DNA from: Alistipes montrealensis
Lineage (GTDB): Bacteria; Bacteroidota; Bacteroidia; Bacteroidales; Rikenellaceae
NCBI RefSeq assembly: GCF_018362775.1
Contig: NZ_JAGYXY010000003.1
Span: 1 to 64,000 of the forward strand
Direction of reading: 5' to 3'
Length of the DNA stretch: 64,000 nucleotides
Shown: positions 32,387-41,229 of the stretch, in pieces
Numbering within the stretch: the first letter of the stretch is position 1
Layout: the number at the start of each line of letters is the position of its first letter
Position numbers and translations under genes: made by a program
Notes under the pieces: model-generated
What the model was told of the DNA's origin: nothing
What the model saw: only the letters and a program-made list of their open reading frames with translations
Databases searched by the model: none

Positions 32387-33535
32387 TTATTCCACCGGGA
32401 ATATCACGCGGATACCGGTATAAATCTCCCCTTGGGAAATCAGTGGTTTAGCGTTCCTTCTGGCGGGGCGGACCTGTCTTGTGGCTGTGCCAATATCACC
32501 GCCGCGGGTCACAGCATATTGGTCGTCGGGATTAGACCTTACTGGATCGGTTGCCGGTTCGGCAGGATACCCACTCATATTATCCCATGTGTCCAGACAC
32601 CATTCAGGTGTGTTTCCGAGCATATCGTAAAGTCCCCAGGGATTAGGCAGTTTTGTTCCTACTTCGGCTGTTGTGCTGGTGTTTCCGATTATGATCCTAT
32701 TACTAAAGTATACCGCATAATCTCCCAGTTTCGAGAAGTCGTCACCGAAAAAATAAGTTGTTGTCGTGCCGGCCCGGCAGGCATATTCCCATTGTGCTTC
32801 GGTCGGCAGCGTTCCGCCTGCCCATTGGGCATACGCAAGGGCTCCGTACCATGTTACAAACGACATCGGTCTGTTTGCTATGAAGTCGTGGCATTCCCAC
32901 ATTTGTGTTTCAGTATTCCACCTCGGCGTCCGGTATTCGTCGTGTCCGTTTTTTCCGTATACCCGAAATAAATTTTGGGTTCCATAATCTTTCACCTCTC
33001 CCTGAACTGTATCATAATTCTTGACACCGTCACCGGAAATTTTCCGGGCATTCAGGAACTCTGCGTACTGCGCATTGGTCACCTCGTATTTACCCATGTA
33101 GAAGTCTTTGGTCAGCGTCACTTCGTGCAGGTTTTCGTTTTCTTGGCGCTCTATCTCATCCTCCGGGCTGCCCATCAGGAACTTCCCGGCTTTTATAAGC
33201 ACGGTCTCCACGGGCCAGTCGACCGTCACGGCGCATGTCGCCGATTTTTCGCCGGCCCGGGCGGTGATGGTCGCGGAACCTACGGCCATGGTCGTCACCT
33301 TGCCGCTGTCATCGACGGTGGCGATCTTCGGGTCGCTGCTCTCCCACGTTACGGTCTTGTCTGCCGCATTTTCGGGCGTGACGGTGGCGGTTAGGGTTTC
33401 GCTCTGCCGGAGTTTGAGCGTAAGCTGGGTTTTGTCGAGCGTGATGCCGCCGACCGCGATCGGTGCGGGATCGTCCTTGCTGCACGAGGCGAACGCCAGG
33501 GTTCCGGCCAGAAGAAGATAAATCAGTTTTTTCAT
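32387..33535 (-). CDS. Lipoprotein with Ig-like (Big_2) and FGE-sulfatase-like domains
   Basis: The start is ATG 33535 (MKKLIYLLLAGTLAFASC, lipobox FASC), giving 382 residues. A Big_2 domain (about 30-105, TLDKTQLTLKLRQSETLTAT, VTWESSDPKIATVD) is followed by a formylglycine-generating-enzyme fold (about 110-382, DFYMGKYEVTNAQYAEFL, TLPTEAQWEYACRAGTTTTY, GLYDMLGNTPEWC). The active-site Cys pair of true FGE is not seen near RGGDIGTATRQV, so it is probably a surface binding protein and not an enzyme. It is the last gene of regulator module 1. Confidence 0.8.
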   Translation of the reverse strand: MKKLIYLLLAGTLAFASCSKDDPAPIAVGGITLDKTQLTLKLRQSETLTATVTPENAADKTVTWESSDPKIATVDDSGKVTTMAVGSATITARAGEKSATCAVTVDWPVETVLIKAGKFLMGSPEDEIERQENENLHEVTLTKDFYMGKYEVTNAQYAEFLNARKISGDGVKNYDTVQGEVKDYGTQNLFRVYGKNGHDEYRTPRWNTETQMWECHDFIANRPMSFVTWYGALAYAQWAGGTLPTEAQWEYACRAGTTTTYFFGDDFSKLGDYAVYFSNRIIIGNTSTTAEVGTKLPNPWGLYDMLGNTPEWCLDTWDNMSGYPAEPATDPVRSNPDDQYAVTRGGDIGTATRQVRPARRNAKPLISQGEIYTGIRVIFPVE

Positions 33536-33569
33536 GGTTTTGAAAGTTAAAAGTGAGACAATAATGTGT

Positions 33570-33860
33570 TTATTTTTGGGTTTCGTCATTTGTCCGCACT
33601 GTGTCCGGGGTGCAGGGGCCTGCATTCCGGGCGGTTCCGTTCGCCTGTGACAAGGCGGTTTCGACTACTTTTTCGAGCGTCTGCTTTTCGATGCGGGTAT
33701 GTTCCAGTTCCTTTGCCGTGCGGTCCTGTTCGCGGATGCGCAGGATGATGCTGCGGTTTTTCTCCCGCTCCATCCGCCGGCAGCAGATGCAGACGGCGAA
33801 TGCCGCTGTCAGCGACAGCAGGGTGACGGCCAGGGCAAGAAGAATGACATAGACGTACAT
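33570..33860 (-). CDS. Small membrane protein with regulator-like coiled coil (module 1)
   Basis: The 96-residue protein has a transmembrane segment at its N-terminus (YVILLALAVTLLSLTAAFAV) and then CCRRMEREKNRSIILRIREQ, DRTAKELEHTRIEKQTLEKV, a coiled coil. The motif KNRSIILRIREQD is nearly the same as KNRSLYDRIKEQD just after the membrane segment of the TPR-AraC regulator encoded upstream. It may therefore pair with the regulator and tune it; this is inference. A paralog at 40828 has the same place in module 2. An operator-like sequence lies just upstream. Confidence 0.75.
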   Translation of the reverse strand: MYVYVILLALAVTLLSLTAAFAVCICCRRMEREKNRSIILRIREQDRTAKELEHTRIEKQTLEKVVETALSQANGTARNAGPCTPDTVRTNDETQK

Positions 33861-33883
33861 GGCTTTCGGTTTTGATCTTGTCG

Positions 33884-33891
33884 CAAAGGTC
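33884..33891 (-). promoter_or_regulatory. -7 box of the module 1 small gene
   Basis: GACCTTTG on the minus strand matches TAnnTTTG in seven of eight defined or free positions. It lies 24 bp from the operator-like sequence and 23 bp before the gene. Confidence 0.45.
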
Positions 33892-33915
33892 TGAAAAGCA
33901 GACCGGGAGCCTGTT

Positions 33916-33947
33916 GCATATTGTCACGATGTTGTGGCGTTTTGTCA
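33916..33947 (-). promoter_or_regulatory. Operator-like sequence, module 1
   Basis: On the + strand the sequence runs GCATATTGTCA, CGATG, TTGTGGC, GTTTTGTCA. It agrees with the module 2 copy (41139-41170) in 26 of 32 bases while the DNA around it does not. TTGTCA and TTTTGTCA look like direct half-sites of an AraC-type protein. It covers the place where a -33 box would be. Confidence 0.6.
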
Positions 33948-33982
33948 TTTCCGGCCTTGCAGGGCCGCCGGAGGGCATAAAA

Positions 33983-34006
33983 AAAGCACGGATTGCTCCG
34001 TGCTTT
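33983..34006 (-). terminator. Terminator of the module 1 regulator gene
   Basis: AAAGCACGGA and TCCGTGCTTT form a 10-bp stem with a 4-nt loop, followed on the minus strand by T7. The same stem ends the module 2 regulator gene. Confidence 0.85.
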
Positions 34007-34027
34007 AAAACTGTTGTCCGCGTTTGC

Positions 34028-35785
34028 CTATCGGTTCCGGTCGTTTGCCAGTTTGCGGTATTCCGTCGGGCTGATGCCGTACTGTTTGCGGAAGAGGCGG
34101 TAGAAGGTACTCGGGATGTTGAACCCGCAGGTGTATGCAACCCCTTCGATCGTCAGTTCGGGGTGGGTGTCGAGCATCCGGCGGGCTTCGTCGATTTTCA
34201 GGGCCCGCAGGTACTCCATGGGGGTCTGTCCCGTGACGGCCTTCACGGCTTCGGTAAGCGTGTTCTTGTTGACGCTGAGCGCCGCGGTGATCTCGTCGCG
34301 GCCAATATCCCCGTCGGTGAGGTTGCCGCCCGCGAGCAGGTACTCGCGCAGCCGCGCCACCAATTCGCGCTGCTGGGGATCGCCCGGGAGCGTTTCACCC
34401 CCTCCCGCACCGGCGGTCCCGGGTATGGCCGTCGTACTGCCGCTTTGCGCCAGCAGCGTGAGTTCGTCGGCCAGACGGTCCTGCTCCTTGATCCGGTCGT
34501 AGAGACTGCGGTTCTTGGCCGTAACGATGCGGTTGTAGTAGAAAACGCCGCCCAGCAGGAGTGCCAGCAGCGCACAGACTCCGAGCGTGAAGAGGAAATA
34601 GTGGCGGTTGCGCTCCTTTTCGGCGATGTGCTTGTCTACCTCGTACTGCGTGCGCAGTTCGTCGAAGCGGGCGTTGACCTCCACGTCCTGTAACTCCCTG
34701 TTGGCCGCCACGATTTGGTGGAACTGCTCCATCACCTCGTCTCCGCGCCCCATCCGGGCCAATATCTCCATTTTGAGCTGCCGGGCCGCATTCAGGTCGA
34801 ATTCCGAGCGGGAGAACATGGCCAGGGCGCTGTCGACGGCGGCCAGCGCTTCGGGATATTCGCGCCGCGCCTGATGAATGAGCGCCTTTGCCCGCAGGCG
34901 TTCGTACCGCGACATCTCGGTATCCTGCGGCTCTTTTTCCAGCTTGGCGAGGTATAGGGCCGCCTTGTCGTACTCTCCGGTCTCGATGTAGTTGTTCATC
35001 AGGGCCGCATAGAAGTTTCCCCATGCTTCGTGCTGGATGCTTCCGGAGGCTTTCTCGAAGCGTACGATGGCCTTTTCGTATTCGGGAGCCAGCCCCAGCA
35101 CCTCTTTGTAGCGTTGCTGCGTGCGTAGCGAGATGCAGAGGAACGCGTAGGCCTGCGTAAGAATGTTGTCGTAACCGGATGCGTCCCACAGCAGTTCGAT
35201 ACACTCGCGGAGGCATTTCTCCTGTTCGGGCCAACGTTTCTGGAGGTTGTAGATGTTGGCCGTGGTGTAGAGCGCCGTGGCCATGCCGCCCTTGTTGTCC
35301 TGCCCGCGGGCCCGGTCGTACATCTTCGTCGCCTCGGCGGCAGCCGCCTCGTAATCGCCCTTCATGTTGTAGGCGGAGATAAGCTGCGACTGTATCTGAT
35401 CGTAGAATTTCCACTGTCCGTGTTCGGCGTAGAAGTCGAGTGCGTCGGGAATGAGGCGTATGACTTCGTCGTATTCCCCGCGGTTGATATGGGCGATGAT
35501 GAGGTTTCCGTAGACCATGCCCTGACTGCCTGTATCGCCCTGACGGATGGCTTCGGCCTCCGTCTGGTCGAGCAGCATGCGCAGCGTGTCCATCTTCGCA
35601 TCGTCGGCGGCCTCGGCCATATAGAGACGGTAGAGGTTGGCGCAGGCTTTCAGTTTCGCCTTCCCTTCCGTTCGGGCGATGACCTGGCGCAGGGAGTCTT
35701 TTTGCTGTCGGGATGAATTATCCGCGGCGGCGGACGTGGCGAGCCACAGCAGTGCCGCGGCGGAGAGAATGAGACGTGATATCAT
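34028..35785 (-). CDS. Membrane-anchored TPR / AraC-type regulator (module 1)
   Basis: The start is ATG 35785 (MISRLILSAAALLWLATSAA, a signal peptide), giving 585 residues. TPR-like repeats fill about 30-370. A transmembrane segment follows (FLFTLGVCALLALLLGGVFY, near 400), then KNRSLYDRIKEQDRLADEL and a C-terminal AraC HTH pair (about 480-585: ALSVNKNTLTEAVKAVTG and VAYTCGFNIPSTFYRLFRKQ). So the TPRs should face the periplasm and the HTH the cytoplasm, a one-component membrane regulator. It is first in module 1, before the small coiled-coil gene and the FGE lipoprotein. Confidence 0.85.
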   Translation of the reverse strand: MISRLILSAAALLWLATSAAADNSSRQQKDSLRQVIARTEGKAKLKACANLYRLYMAEAADDAKMDTLRMLLDQTEAEAIRQGDTGSQGMVYGNLIIAHINRGEYDEVIRLIPDALDFYAEHGQWKFYDQIQSQLISAYNMKGDYEAAAAEATKMYDRARGQDNKGGMATALYTTANIYNLQKRWPEQEKCLRECIELLWDASGYDNILTQAYAFLCISLRTQQRYKEVLGLAPEYEKAIVRFEKASGSIQHEAWGNFYAALMNNYIETGEYDKAALYLAKLEKEPQDTEMSRYERLRAKALIHQARREYPEALAAVDSALAMFSRSEFDLNAARQLKMEILARMGRGDEVMEQFHQIVAANRELQDVEVNARFDELRTQYEVDKHIAEKERNRHYFLFTLGVCALLALLLGGVFYYNRIVTAKNRSLYDRIKEQDRLADELTLLAQSGSTTAIPGTAGAGGGETLPGDPQQRELVARLREYLLAGGNLTDGDIGRDEITAALSVNKNTLTEAVKAVTGQTPMEYLRALKIDEARRMLDTHPELTIEGVAYTCGFNIPSTFYRLFRKQYGISPTEYRKLANDRNR

Positions 35786-35984
35786 ATTGCATGTCTGGTA
35801 AGTGACCTGTAAATATACGGATTTTCGAAATGAAAAAACCGCCATTCCGGAATTTTCTTTGCCTCGGACGACTTTACGTGCCTGAACCTGCCGGCATCCG
35901 GTATCGGTGTGCCGGGACTCCGGCACACATGGCGGGATATTCTGCTTTTGCTATTTCCCTGTCTTATCGGCTCCGGGTACAGCG

Positions 35985-36016
35985 AATGAAGGGAGAACAA
36001 TATTTCTCCCTTCATT
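35985..36016. terminator. Strong hairpin between modules 1 and 2
   Basis: AATGAAGGGAGAA and TTCTCCCTTCATT form a 13-bp stem in the 420-bp gap 35786-36206. Nothing else in this gap looks coding, apart from TATATTTA near 35810, a weak -7 box for the module 1 regulator. Confidence 0.65.
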
Positions 36017-36206
36017 CTTTTACTTACGACCGCATTGCGGGCGCAAACGGAGGATTCGCTACCCCACCCCGCACACCCGCACGCAGTCCCTGATGCCGGA
36101 CGGATCGGGCGCAATGGCGGGATAGCGTGTGCCGCCCATGATGCAGCCGGCGACACCGATGCGGCCGGGCTCCGCGTCCCGTTTCCGCAGGCGCGGGGCC
36201 AACCGC

Positions 36207-37562
36207 TTATTCCTGCACCGGCTCATGCCAATGCACCCGGATTTCGGGAAGGGCGTCCATCGGCATAAGCTCCGACGAGGCGGTCAGCTCGTCCACCGGA
36301 ACCCCTGCCAGCAACGCCTCCGGAAGCCCGATATTCCCCCCCCCTCCGGCCGCAGTGCCGCCCGGATGCCGGAGGCAGTAGTGCGTAATGTCGGCCGTGT
36401 ATATTCCCGCTTCGGCATCCGTCAGGACAGCCTCCACCGGCCTTCCCTCCGCGTCGGTCACTGCGTCCTTCACGCGGTTGCCGCCGTCCGTTTCGTAGAG
36501 GCGCACGGCAGCAGGCAGCGGGTAAGACCATTCTTTCCCTATGGTCTGATCCTCATCCTCCAGGTCCGGCTTGAGCAGATTTTGCAGCTCCCGGGCATGC
36601 AACCGGATTTCCACCTTCGCCGGGGTGCGTCCCTCCGCGTATCCCGGAAGCGTGCCCGGCAACTCCATCCGGACCATGTATCCGCTTATGCCGCACACCA
36701 CGGCCTGCCCGTCGGGGTATTCCTCCCCGGCCTTCACATCGCCGAACGGCAGGGCGTCGGTCTGCTGCTGGAGTACGTCATAGGGAGTCGCCGCCGCATT
36801 GTTGATTAAATTCATAAACGAGGCATCCTCCGCACCACCCGTTACAAAGGAGCAGCTCCGGGCGGCGGCGCCGTCGTGCCAATGGAGGGTGATGCCCATG
36901 CCGCCTTCCGACGGATCGAGGGCGTAGATACAGGTGTTGTCCAGGTCGGATTTCAGGACCAGTCCTTTGAGATATTCCCGGAACTCGGCGGCGTCCCTCA
37001 CCACGCTGCTCCCCGCCGCGAGCATGCCGAACAGCTCCTGCCCGAGGGCGTCGTCGAGCCGGAAAAGAAAATCGGACGGCACTTTTACCCAGACCCGGAG
37101 CGAACCCAAAGGTTCAGTCCCGTACGGAACAGTGGCGGTATTGAAGACCGGGGCCTGCGGGAGAAGTTCCTTCAGGCGGTAGAGACCGAATCGCTGCAGC
37201 ACGGTTGTATCTCCCCACACCATCCCGCCGAAGCGGGCGAAAAAGGTGAGCGAATCGTACACGCAGTCTTTCCCCACCTCCACGCCGGAAGGGGAAGACG
37301 GCGAGAGGGTGAAGTAGGATGTCGCAATCGTTACATTCGTAAACTTCTCACCGGTTTTTCCCGCCAGCAGCAGCCGGGAAGAGGAGGTCGGAAAGGAGTC
37401 GCGCTTTATGGTCTGCGCCGGGAGTTCCTGCGCGGCGACGATGACCTTTACGGGGGGCTCCGGTTCGTAAATCGGGTCCTTCACGTCGCAGGCGCCGAGC
37501 GTCAGGAGCGCCGCCCCGGCGCAAAGCATTGTAATCGGATTTTTCATCTCTGTTATTTTCAT
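36207..37562 (-). CDS. DUF4270 lipoprotein
   Basis: The protein has about 451 residues, with a lipoprotein signal ending in LTLGAC (Cys near residue 25) and DPIYEPEPPVKVIVAAQELP. The long beta-rich body, with FGLYRLKELLPQAP, GSLRVWVKVPSDFLFRLDDA and a C-terminal RVHWHEPVQE, fits DUF4270, a family of surface lipoproteins found only in Bacteroidetes and of unknown function. A start at the second Met (MKNPITMLC) is also possible. It is the last gene of module 2, 33 bp after the fimbrillin-FGE gene. Confidence 0.65.
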   Translation of the reverse strand: MKITEMKNPITMLCAGAALLTLGACDVKDPIYEPEPPVKVIVAAQELPAQTIKRDSFPTSSSRLLLAGKTGEKFTNVTIATSYFTLSPSSPSGVEVGKDCVYDSLTFFARFGGMVWGDTTVLQRFGLYRLKELLPQAPVFNTATVPYGTEPLGSLRVWVKVPSDFLFRLDDALGQELFGMLAAGSSVVRDAAEFREYLKGLVLKSDLDNTCIYALDPSEGGMGITLHWHDGAAARSCSFVTGGAEDASFMNLINNAAATPYDVLQQQTDALPFGDVKAGEEYPDGQAVVCGISGYMVRMELPGTLPGYAEGRTPAKVEIRLHARELQNLLKPDLEDEDQTIGKEWSYPLPAAVRLYETDGGNRVKDAVTDAEGRPVEAVLTDAEAGIYTADITHYCLRHPGGTAAGGGGNIGLPEALLAGVPVDELTASSELMPMDALPEIRVHWHEPVQE

Positions 37563-37595
37563 AAGCGTATGCAGCCCGGCATATACATATCGGTG

Positions 37596-39605
37596 TTAAT
37601 TGTCTTTTCCGGAATCGCCGGCATCGAACGCCACGCGGAAACCGTTGTGGTCCATGCCTGACTCATCGGTGTTCGAAGTTCGGTATGCCGAGCGTGTACA
37701 CGCGGCATTGTCATAGTATCCGCCGCCCCGTCTTGATTTGATCTTGTCCTGGCTCACTCCGACGGGATCGGTGACGGGTCCGTCGTCATAGCGCCAGTTA
37801 AAGCCGTCGATCACCCATTCGCACACATTGCCGTACATATCGTAAAGCCCCCAGGCATTCGGCAGTTTCGTGCCGACCGGTTGTGGACCCAGTCGTTTTG
37901 CGGAGTATGCATTGTCTTTATACCATACATAGTCGTCTTCCTGCGCGTTGTCGTTTCCGAAATAGTAGACTGTTGTCGTACCTGCCCGGCAGGCATACTC
38001 CCACTCGGCTTCGGTCGGCAGCCGGCCGCCGACCCATTCGGCATAGGCTTTGGCTCCGTACCAGGATACATGGTTCATCGGCACGTCGGGACAGCCTGTC
38101 ACCTCCCACTTTTTGGTCTCCTCGTTCCAGGTCGGAGTCCAGCTCCTCCAGTCCCTGTATTCAGGATATAGGCCTTCTTTGGCGATTTCTTCATCCACTT
38201 CCCGGAATATCTGCTTCTGTCCCTCCCCGAAATTCCAGAGTATGTGGCCGTATCCGTTTCTGAACTCCCGGGTTACGCCCTTGGCATTCAGGAACTCGGC
38301 GAACTGCGCCCGCGTGATTTCATACCTGCCGATGTAAAAATCTTTCGACAGCGTTACCCAGTGCTGGATTTCGTAATCATTCCCCATGAATACCATTCGG
38401 TTTTCATCCTTCGGTTCGGTATTCAGTTTCGTTGCCGGATCGCCGTCGGGATTGGAGCCGTTGGAAGAGCCCATTTTGAATGTTCCGGCCTTGATGCGGG
38501 GCAGGAGCGTATAAGGTATTTTCTCCATAAGGAACTGTGCTTCGGCGGTTCGTATTCCGAGGTCGGCCTGCAGTTTCGAGCCTTCGAGGTTCCGGCCGCC
38601 GTTTCTGATGCTGAAAATGGCTGTCCCCTGCGTCAGGCTCTGCTGCGGGACCAGTGCGCAGAACGTGAAGCTGCTCCGGTAATCCTCCCCGTCCGGCTGT
38701 TCCATACGGCACATGACTATATCGGCGGGATCGCCTTCCGTGGTCAGGGTCCACGAGCCGGATTCCAGCGTCTGTTTCTGCCGGGTTTTCACGCCCCGGA
38801 GCGTTACGGCCAGTTCTTCGTGCAGGTCTATGGCGCCCGCAGGGTCGCTGAGCGTGACCTGGACCATGCCGAGCATGTGTTCGAATTGCAACGGCACGGT
38901 TTCGCCTTCGGCGATGAATCCGGTTCCGGTTCCGGCCACCATCAGGGCGGAGCGGCTGAAATTGCTTTGCCCTTCCGTCGCGGCGTTCTGGTCGGCGGCG
39001 ACATCGAACGTGATGTCGGTCATTTCGGCGGCCTCGTCATAGGGGTAATAGGCGAAAAACTTCAGTTTGTCGCCGTTCCGGGGCCAGTAGATCGGAGTTT
39101 CCGAATCCCAGGAGACGCCGTTGCAGGTCAGTTTCACATTCCGGATGTAATTTTCCGAAGGTTCCCCTCCTTCGCGGACTGCGAAGACGCCGATCTGGTC
39201 GCCCGGCTCCCAGGTGTTTTTGAATGGGCCGTCGGTTTTGCGGATTGTTGCGTCCCATTCGATGTCGTCTGACGCGACCACCCGGACTTCGAGTGTCCCT
39301 TCGGTTTCGGCGTACAAATCCTTGTTTACGGGCGTGAAGACCCATTCGGCGTTGTATGTTCCGATGTCGCTGTAGGTCGTCGACCCGTCTTTCCAGGCCA
39401 TCGTTCCTTCGACGGTCCGGTCTCTGTGGGCGGCTGTTCCCGTGAGGGGCAGTTCCCGCAAAGGTTCGTTGATGCGGAGTTCGTAGGTTCCGCTGAACGA
39501 TATATCCGGTCGTGCCATGTATATCGGGTCGTTCACGCACCCCGACAGCATGGCTGCCGCGGCCAGGGCGGTGAAAAAACAGAGTATTAACCGTGTTGCT
39601 TTCAT
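37596..39605 (-). CDS. Fimbrillin-like lipoprotein fused to an FGE-type domain
   Basis: The 669-residue protein has the lipobox LSGC (Cys23) and then a fimbrillin-like region (about 100-360) with WEPGDQIGVFAVREGG, LKFFAYYPYDEAAEM, VPLQFEHMLGMVQVTLSDP. A formylglycine-generating-enzyme fold follows (about 370-665, DFYIGRYEITRAQFAEFLNA, LPTEAEWEYACRAGTTTVYY, GLYDMYGNVCEWV, RRGGGYYDNAACTRSAYRT). Only one Cys lies in the active-site region, so catalysis is unlikely. It may be a surface adhesin, the FGE fold being a known ligand-binding scaffold. It follows the OmpA-like gene by 86 bp. Confidence 0.8.
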   Translation of the reverse strand: MKATRLILCFFTALAAAAMLSGCVNDPIYMARPDISFSGTYELRINEPLRELPLTGTAAHRDRTVEGTMAWKDGSTTYSDIGTYNAEWVFTPVNKDLYAETEGTLEVRVVASDDIEWDATIRKTDGPFKNTWEPGDQIGVFAVREGGEPSENYIRNVKLTCNGVSWDSETPIYWPRNGDKLKFFAYYPYDEAAEMTDITFDVAADQNAATEGQSNFSRSALMVAGTGTGFIAEGETVPLQFEHMLGMVQVTLSDPAGAIDLHEELAVTLRGVKTRQKQTLESGSWTLTTEGDPADIVMCRMEQPDGEDYRSSFTFCALVPQQSLTQGTAIFSIRNGGRNLEGSKLQADLGIRTAEAQFLMEKIPYTLLPRIKAGTFKMGSSNGSNPDGDPATKLNTEPKDENRMVFMGNDYEIQHWVTLSKDFYIGRYEITRAQFAEFLNAKGVTREFRNGYGHILWNFGEGQKQIFREVDEEIAKEGLYPEYRDWRSWTPTWNEETKKWEVTGCPDVPMNHVSWYGAKAYAEWVGGRLPTEAEWEYACRAGTTTVYYFGNDNAQEDDYVWYKDNAYSAKRLGPQPVGTKLPNAWGLYDMYGNVCEWVIDGFNWRYDDGPVTDPVGVSQDKIKSRRGGGYYDNAACTRSAYRTSNTDESGMDHNGFRVAFDAGDSGKDN

Positions 39606-39691
39606 TGTTTGGAGCTTTTAGAAATTCATTGACTTTTTCGTGATGTCCGCACAGCGGCTGCCGTGACGGGAGCGCAAATTCAGGCTCTTTT

Positions 39692-40816
39692 CTATTTGTG
39701 GCCGCCGATCGTCCACACGAGGCTTATGCCTGCCTGCGTCGGTCCCCAGCAGTTTCGGGTTTTGTCCCGCTCCTTGTAGACGCGGTCGTGTCTGATTTCC
39801 GGAAAATTATTGCCGGGAGTGCGGATTTCGGTTTTGTCCAGCGTGAACGAGTCGTACTCGGAACGGGTGTAGCCCAGCCCGAGGTTGAAATCTACGGAGA
39901 AGCGGCGCGAGAGGCGGAGCTGGTAACCCACCACTGCTCCGGCGCTCCACAGCGAGCCCTGATAGCCGGTGTCTTTGGAAAACAGGCCGCCCAGCGCGTA
40001 TTTATAAAGGTTGTACTCGCCGTAGTTGCCCGACACGCCCACGTAGAAGCGTTTGTCACGGAGCAGATACCACCGCACTTCGGGGTTGAGCAGCCAGATC
40101 TTTTGTACTTTGCCGTGTTTGCCGCCCCACCGCGAGAGGCTTCCGTCGAGTTTGACGCTCCAGTCGCGGTTTACGCGCCACTCCACGCCGACGGTCGGCA
40201 GCAGCACGGCGTCGTACAGCACGTTCGTCCGCACGGCGAACCGGTACGGCGGAGCAGGCGCCGCGGCAGGTTGTTCCGCTATGGGTGCGGGCTGTTTTTC
40301 AGGGACCGGTTCCGGCTGCGGCTGCGGCTCCACGGCGGGCGCGGGTTCCGGAGCGGCTGCCGGGGCAGGCTTCACCGTTTTCGGTTCCTCCCGGACGGGT
40401 TCGGCTATCGCCGGGGCCGGAATGCGGAGCGTTACGACGACAATATCCTTATTGCCGTCGTATGCCTCGGCGTAATTGGCCGTAATGAAATCGGCCTCTT
40501 TCAGTCCTTTGCGCGTTATCAGTTCCGACTTCACGCGGTTGGCGCGGACGAATGCCGTGCGCAGGTTCTCTTTCGCGGTAGGCAGCGACGCGCAGTAGCC
40601 GTCCACCTGCACGGGCATCGTTCCCTCGGCGATCGGGGTGCGGTACGTGTCCACCAGCGCAGAGAGCCGTTCCAGTTCCGCGCCGTTGCCCGACCACGGG
40701 ATGTAGAATATGTCGTCGGCAGCGACGAACCGGAATGTGACGGTGCTGTCGGCGGCATCTTGTGCGAAGCCGACCGTCGGCATAAGCAGAATTAACAGTG
40801 CAAGTAGTTTTCTCAT
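39692..40816 (-). CDS. DUF3575 outer-membrane protein with OmpA-like N-terminus
   Basis: The start is ATG 40816 (MRKLLALLILLMPTVGFAQD), giving 374 residues. A periplasmic OmpA-like part (VDGYCASLPTAKENLRTAFVR, then GLKEADFITANYAEAYDGNK) is followed by a Pro/Glu/Ala-rich linker (about 155-215) and a DUF3575 barrel (VLYDAVLLPTVGVEWRVNRD to GISLVWTIGG). It resembles the fimbrial DUF3575 and DUF3868 proteins at the left end of the window, here in one chain. It begins 11 bp after the small coiled-coil gene. Confidence 0.8.
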   Translation of the reverse strand: MRKLLALLILLMPTVGFAQDAADSTVTFRFVAADDIFYIPWSGNGAELERLSALVDTYRTPIAEGTMPVQVDGYCASLPTAKENLRTAFVRANRVKSELITRKGLKEADFITANYAEAYDGNKDIVVVTLRIPAPAIAEPVREEPKTVKPAPAAAPEPAPAVEPQPQPEPVPEKQPAPIAEQPAAAPAPPYRFAVRTNVLYDAVLLPTVGVEWRVNRDWSVKLDGSLSRWGGKHGKVQKIWLLNPEVRWYLLRDKRFYVGVSGNYGEYNLYKYALGGLFSKDTGYQGSLWSAGAVVGYQLRLSRRFSVDFNLGLGYTRSEYDSFTLDKTEIRTPGNNFPEIRHDRVYKERDKTRNCWGPTQAGISLVWTIGGHK

Positions 40817-40827
40817 AGAGGATGTTT

Positions 40828-41085
40828 TTAAGGATTGTTTTCTTTTTTCGCAGCGGAGGTTTCGGCGGCCGCCGCGAGTTTTGTTTCGAGTACCCGTTCG
40901 AGCGTCTCTTTTTCGATGCGGGCCTGCTCCAGTTCGCGGGCGATCCGGTCTTGCTCGCGCACGGTTTGCACAAGGCCGCGGTTCTTCTCCCGTTCCATCT
41001 GCCGGCAGTGGTAGCAGACCATGCCGATTGCCGCAAGCGACAAGGCGGCGACCACAAGGGCCATCAGGATAATCCACTCGTTCAT
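40828..41085 (-). CDS. Small membrane protein with regulator-like coiled coil (module 2)
   Basis: The 85-residue protein (ATG 41085) has a membrane segment (WIILMALVVAALSLAAIGMV), then HCRQMEREKNRGLVQTVREQ, DRIARELEQARIEKETLERV. It is a paralog of the protein at 33570: both have a Cys next to the membrane, MEREKNR and IEKxTLE. The motif KNRGLVQTVREQD resembles KNRGLYRQIREQD in the regulator encoded just upstream. It may bind that regulator in the membrane. It is the first gene after the operator-like sequence. Confidence 0.75.
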   Translation of the reverse strand: MNEWIILMALVVAALSLAAIGMVCYHCRQMEREKNRGLVQTVREQDRIARELEQARIEKETLERVLETKLAAAAETSAAKKENNP

Positions 41086-41105
41086 AGCATGTTTTGTTTG
41101 TGTTG

Positions 41106-41113
41106 CAAAGATG
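41106..41113 (-). promoter_or_regulatory. -7 box of the module 2 small gene
   Basis: CATCTTTG on the minus strand is close to TAnnTTTG. It lies 25 bp from the operator-like sequence and 20 bp before the gene, almost the same spacing as in module 1. Confidence 0.45.
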
Positions 41114-41138
41114 GGGGCGGGAAGCCGTAAAAGGCATT

Positions 41139-41170
41139 GCAAATTGTCAGGAATTTGTGGCATTTTGACA
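41139..41170 (-). promoter_or_regulatory. Operator-like sequence, module 2
   Basis: On the + strand it runs GCAAATTGTCA, GGAAT, TTGTGGC, ATTTTGACA. It agrees with the module 1 copy (33916-33947) in 26 of 32 bases. It is probably the binding site of the TPR-AraC regulators. Confidence 0.6.
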
Positions 41171-41229
41171 GGATTTGCCCCTTGGAAGGCCCTTTCAGGC
41201 ATGGGGCGGCGACGGCTGGGCACAAAAAA

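Noticed and set aside
32360..32971. ORF of 203 codons on the + strand opposite the Big_2/FGE lipoprotein
   Set aside because: The minus-strand gene has clear domains and a signal peptide; the + frame is a shadow.
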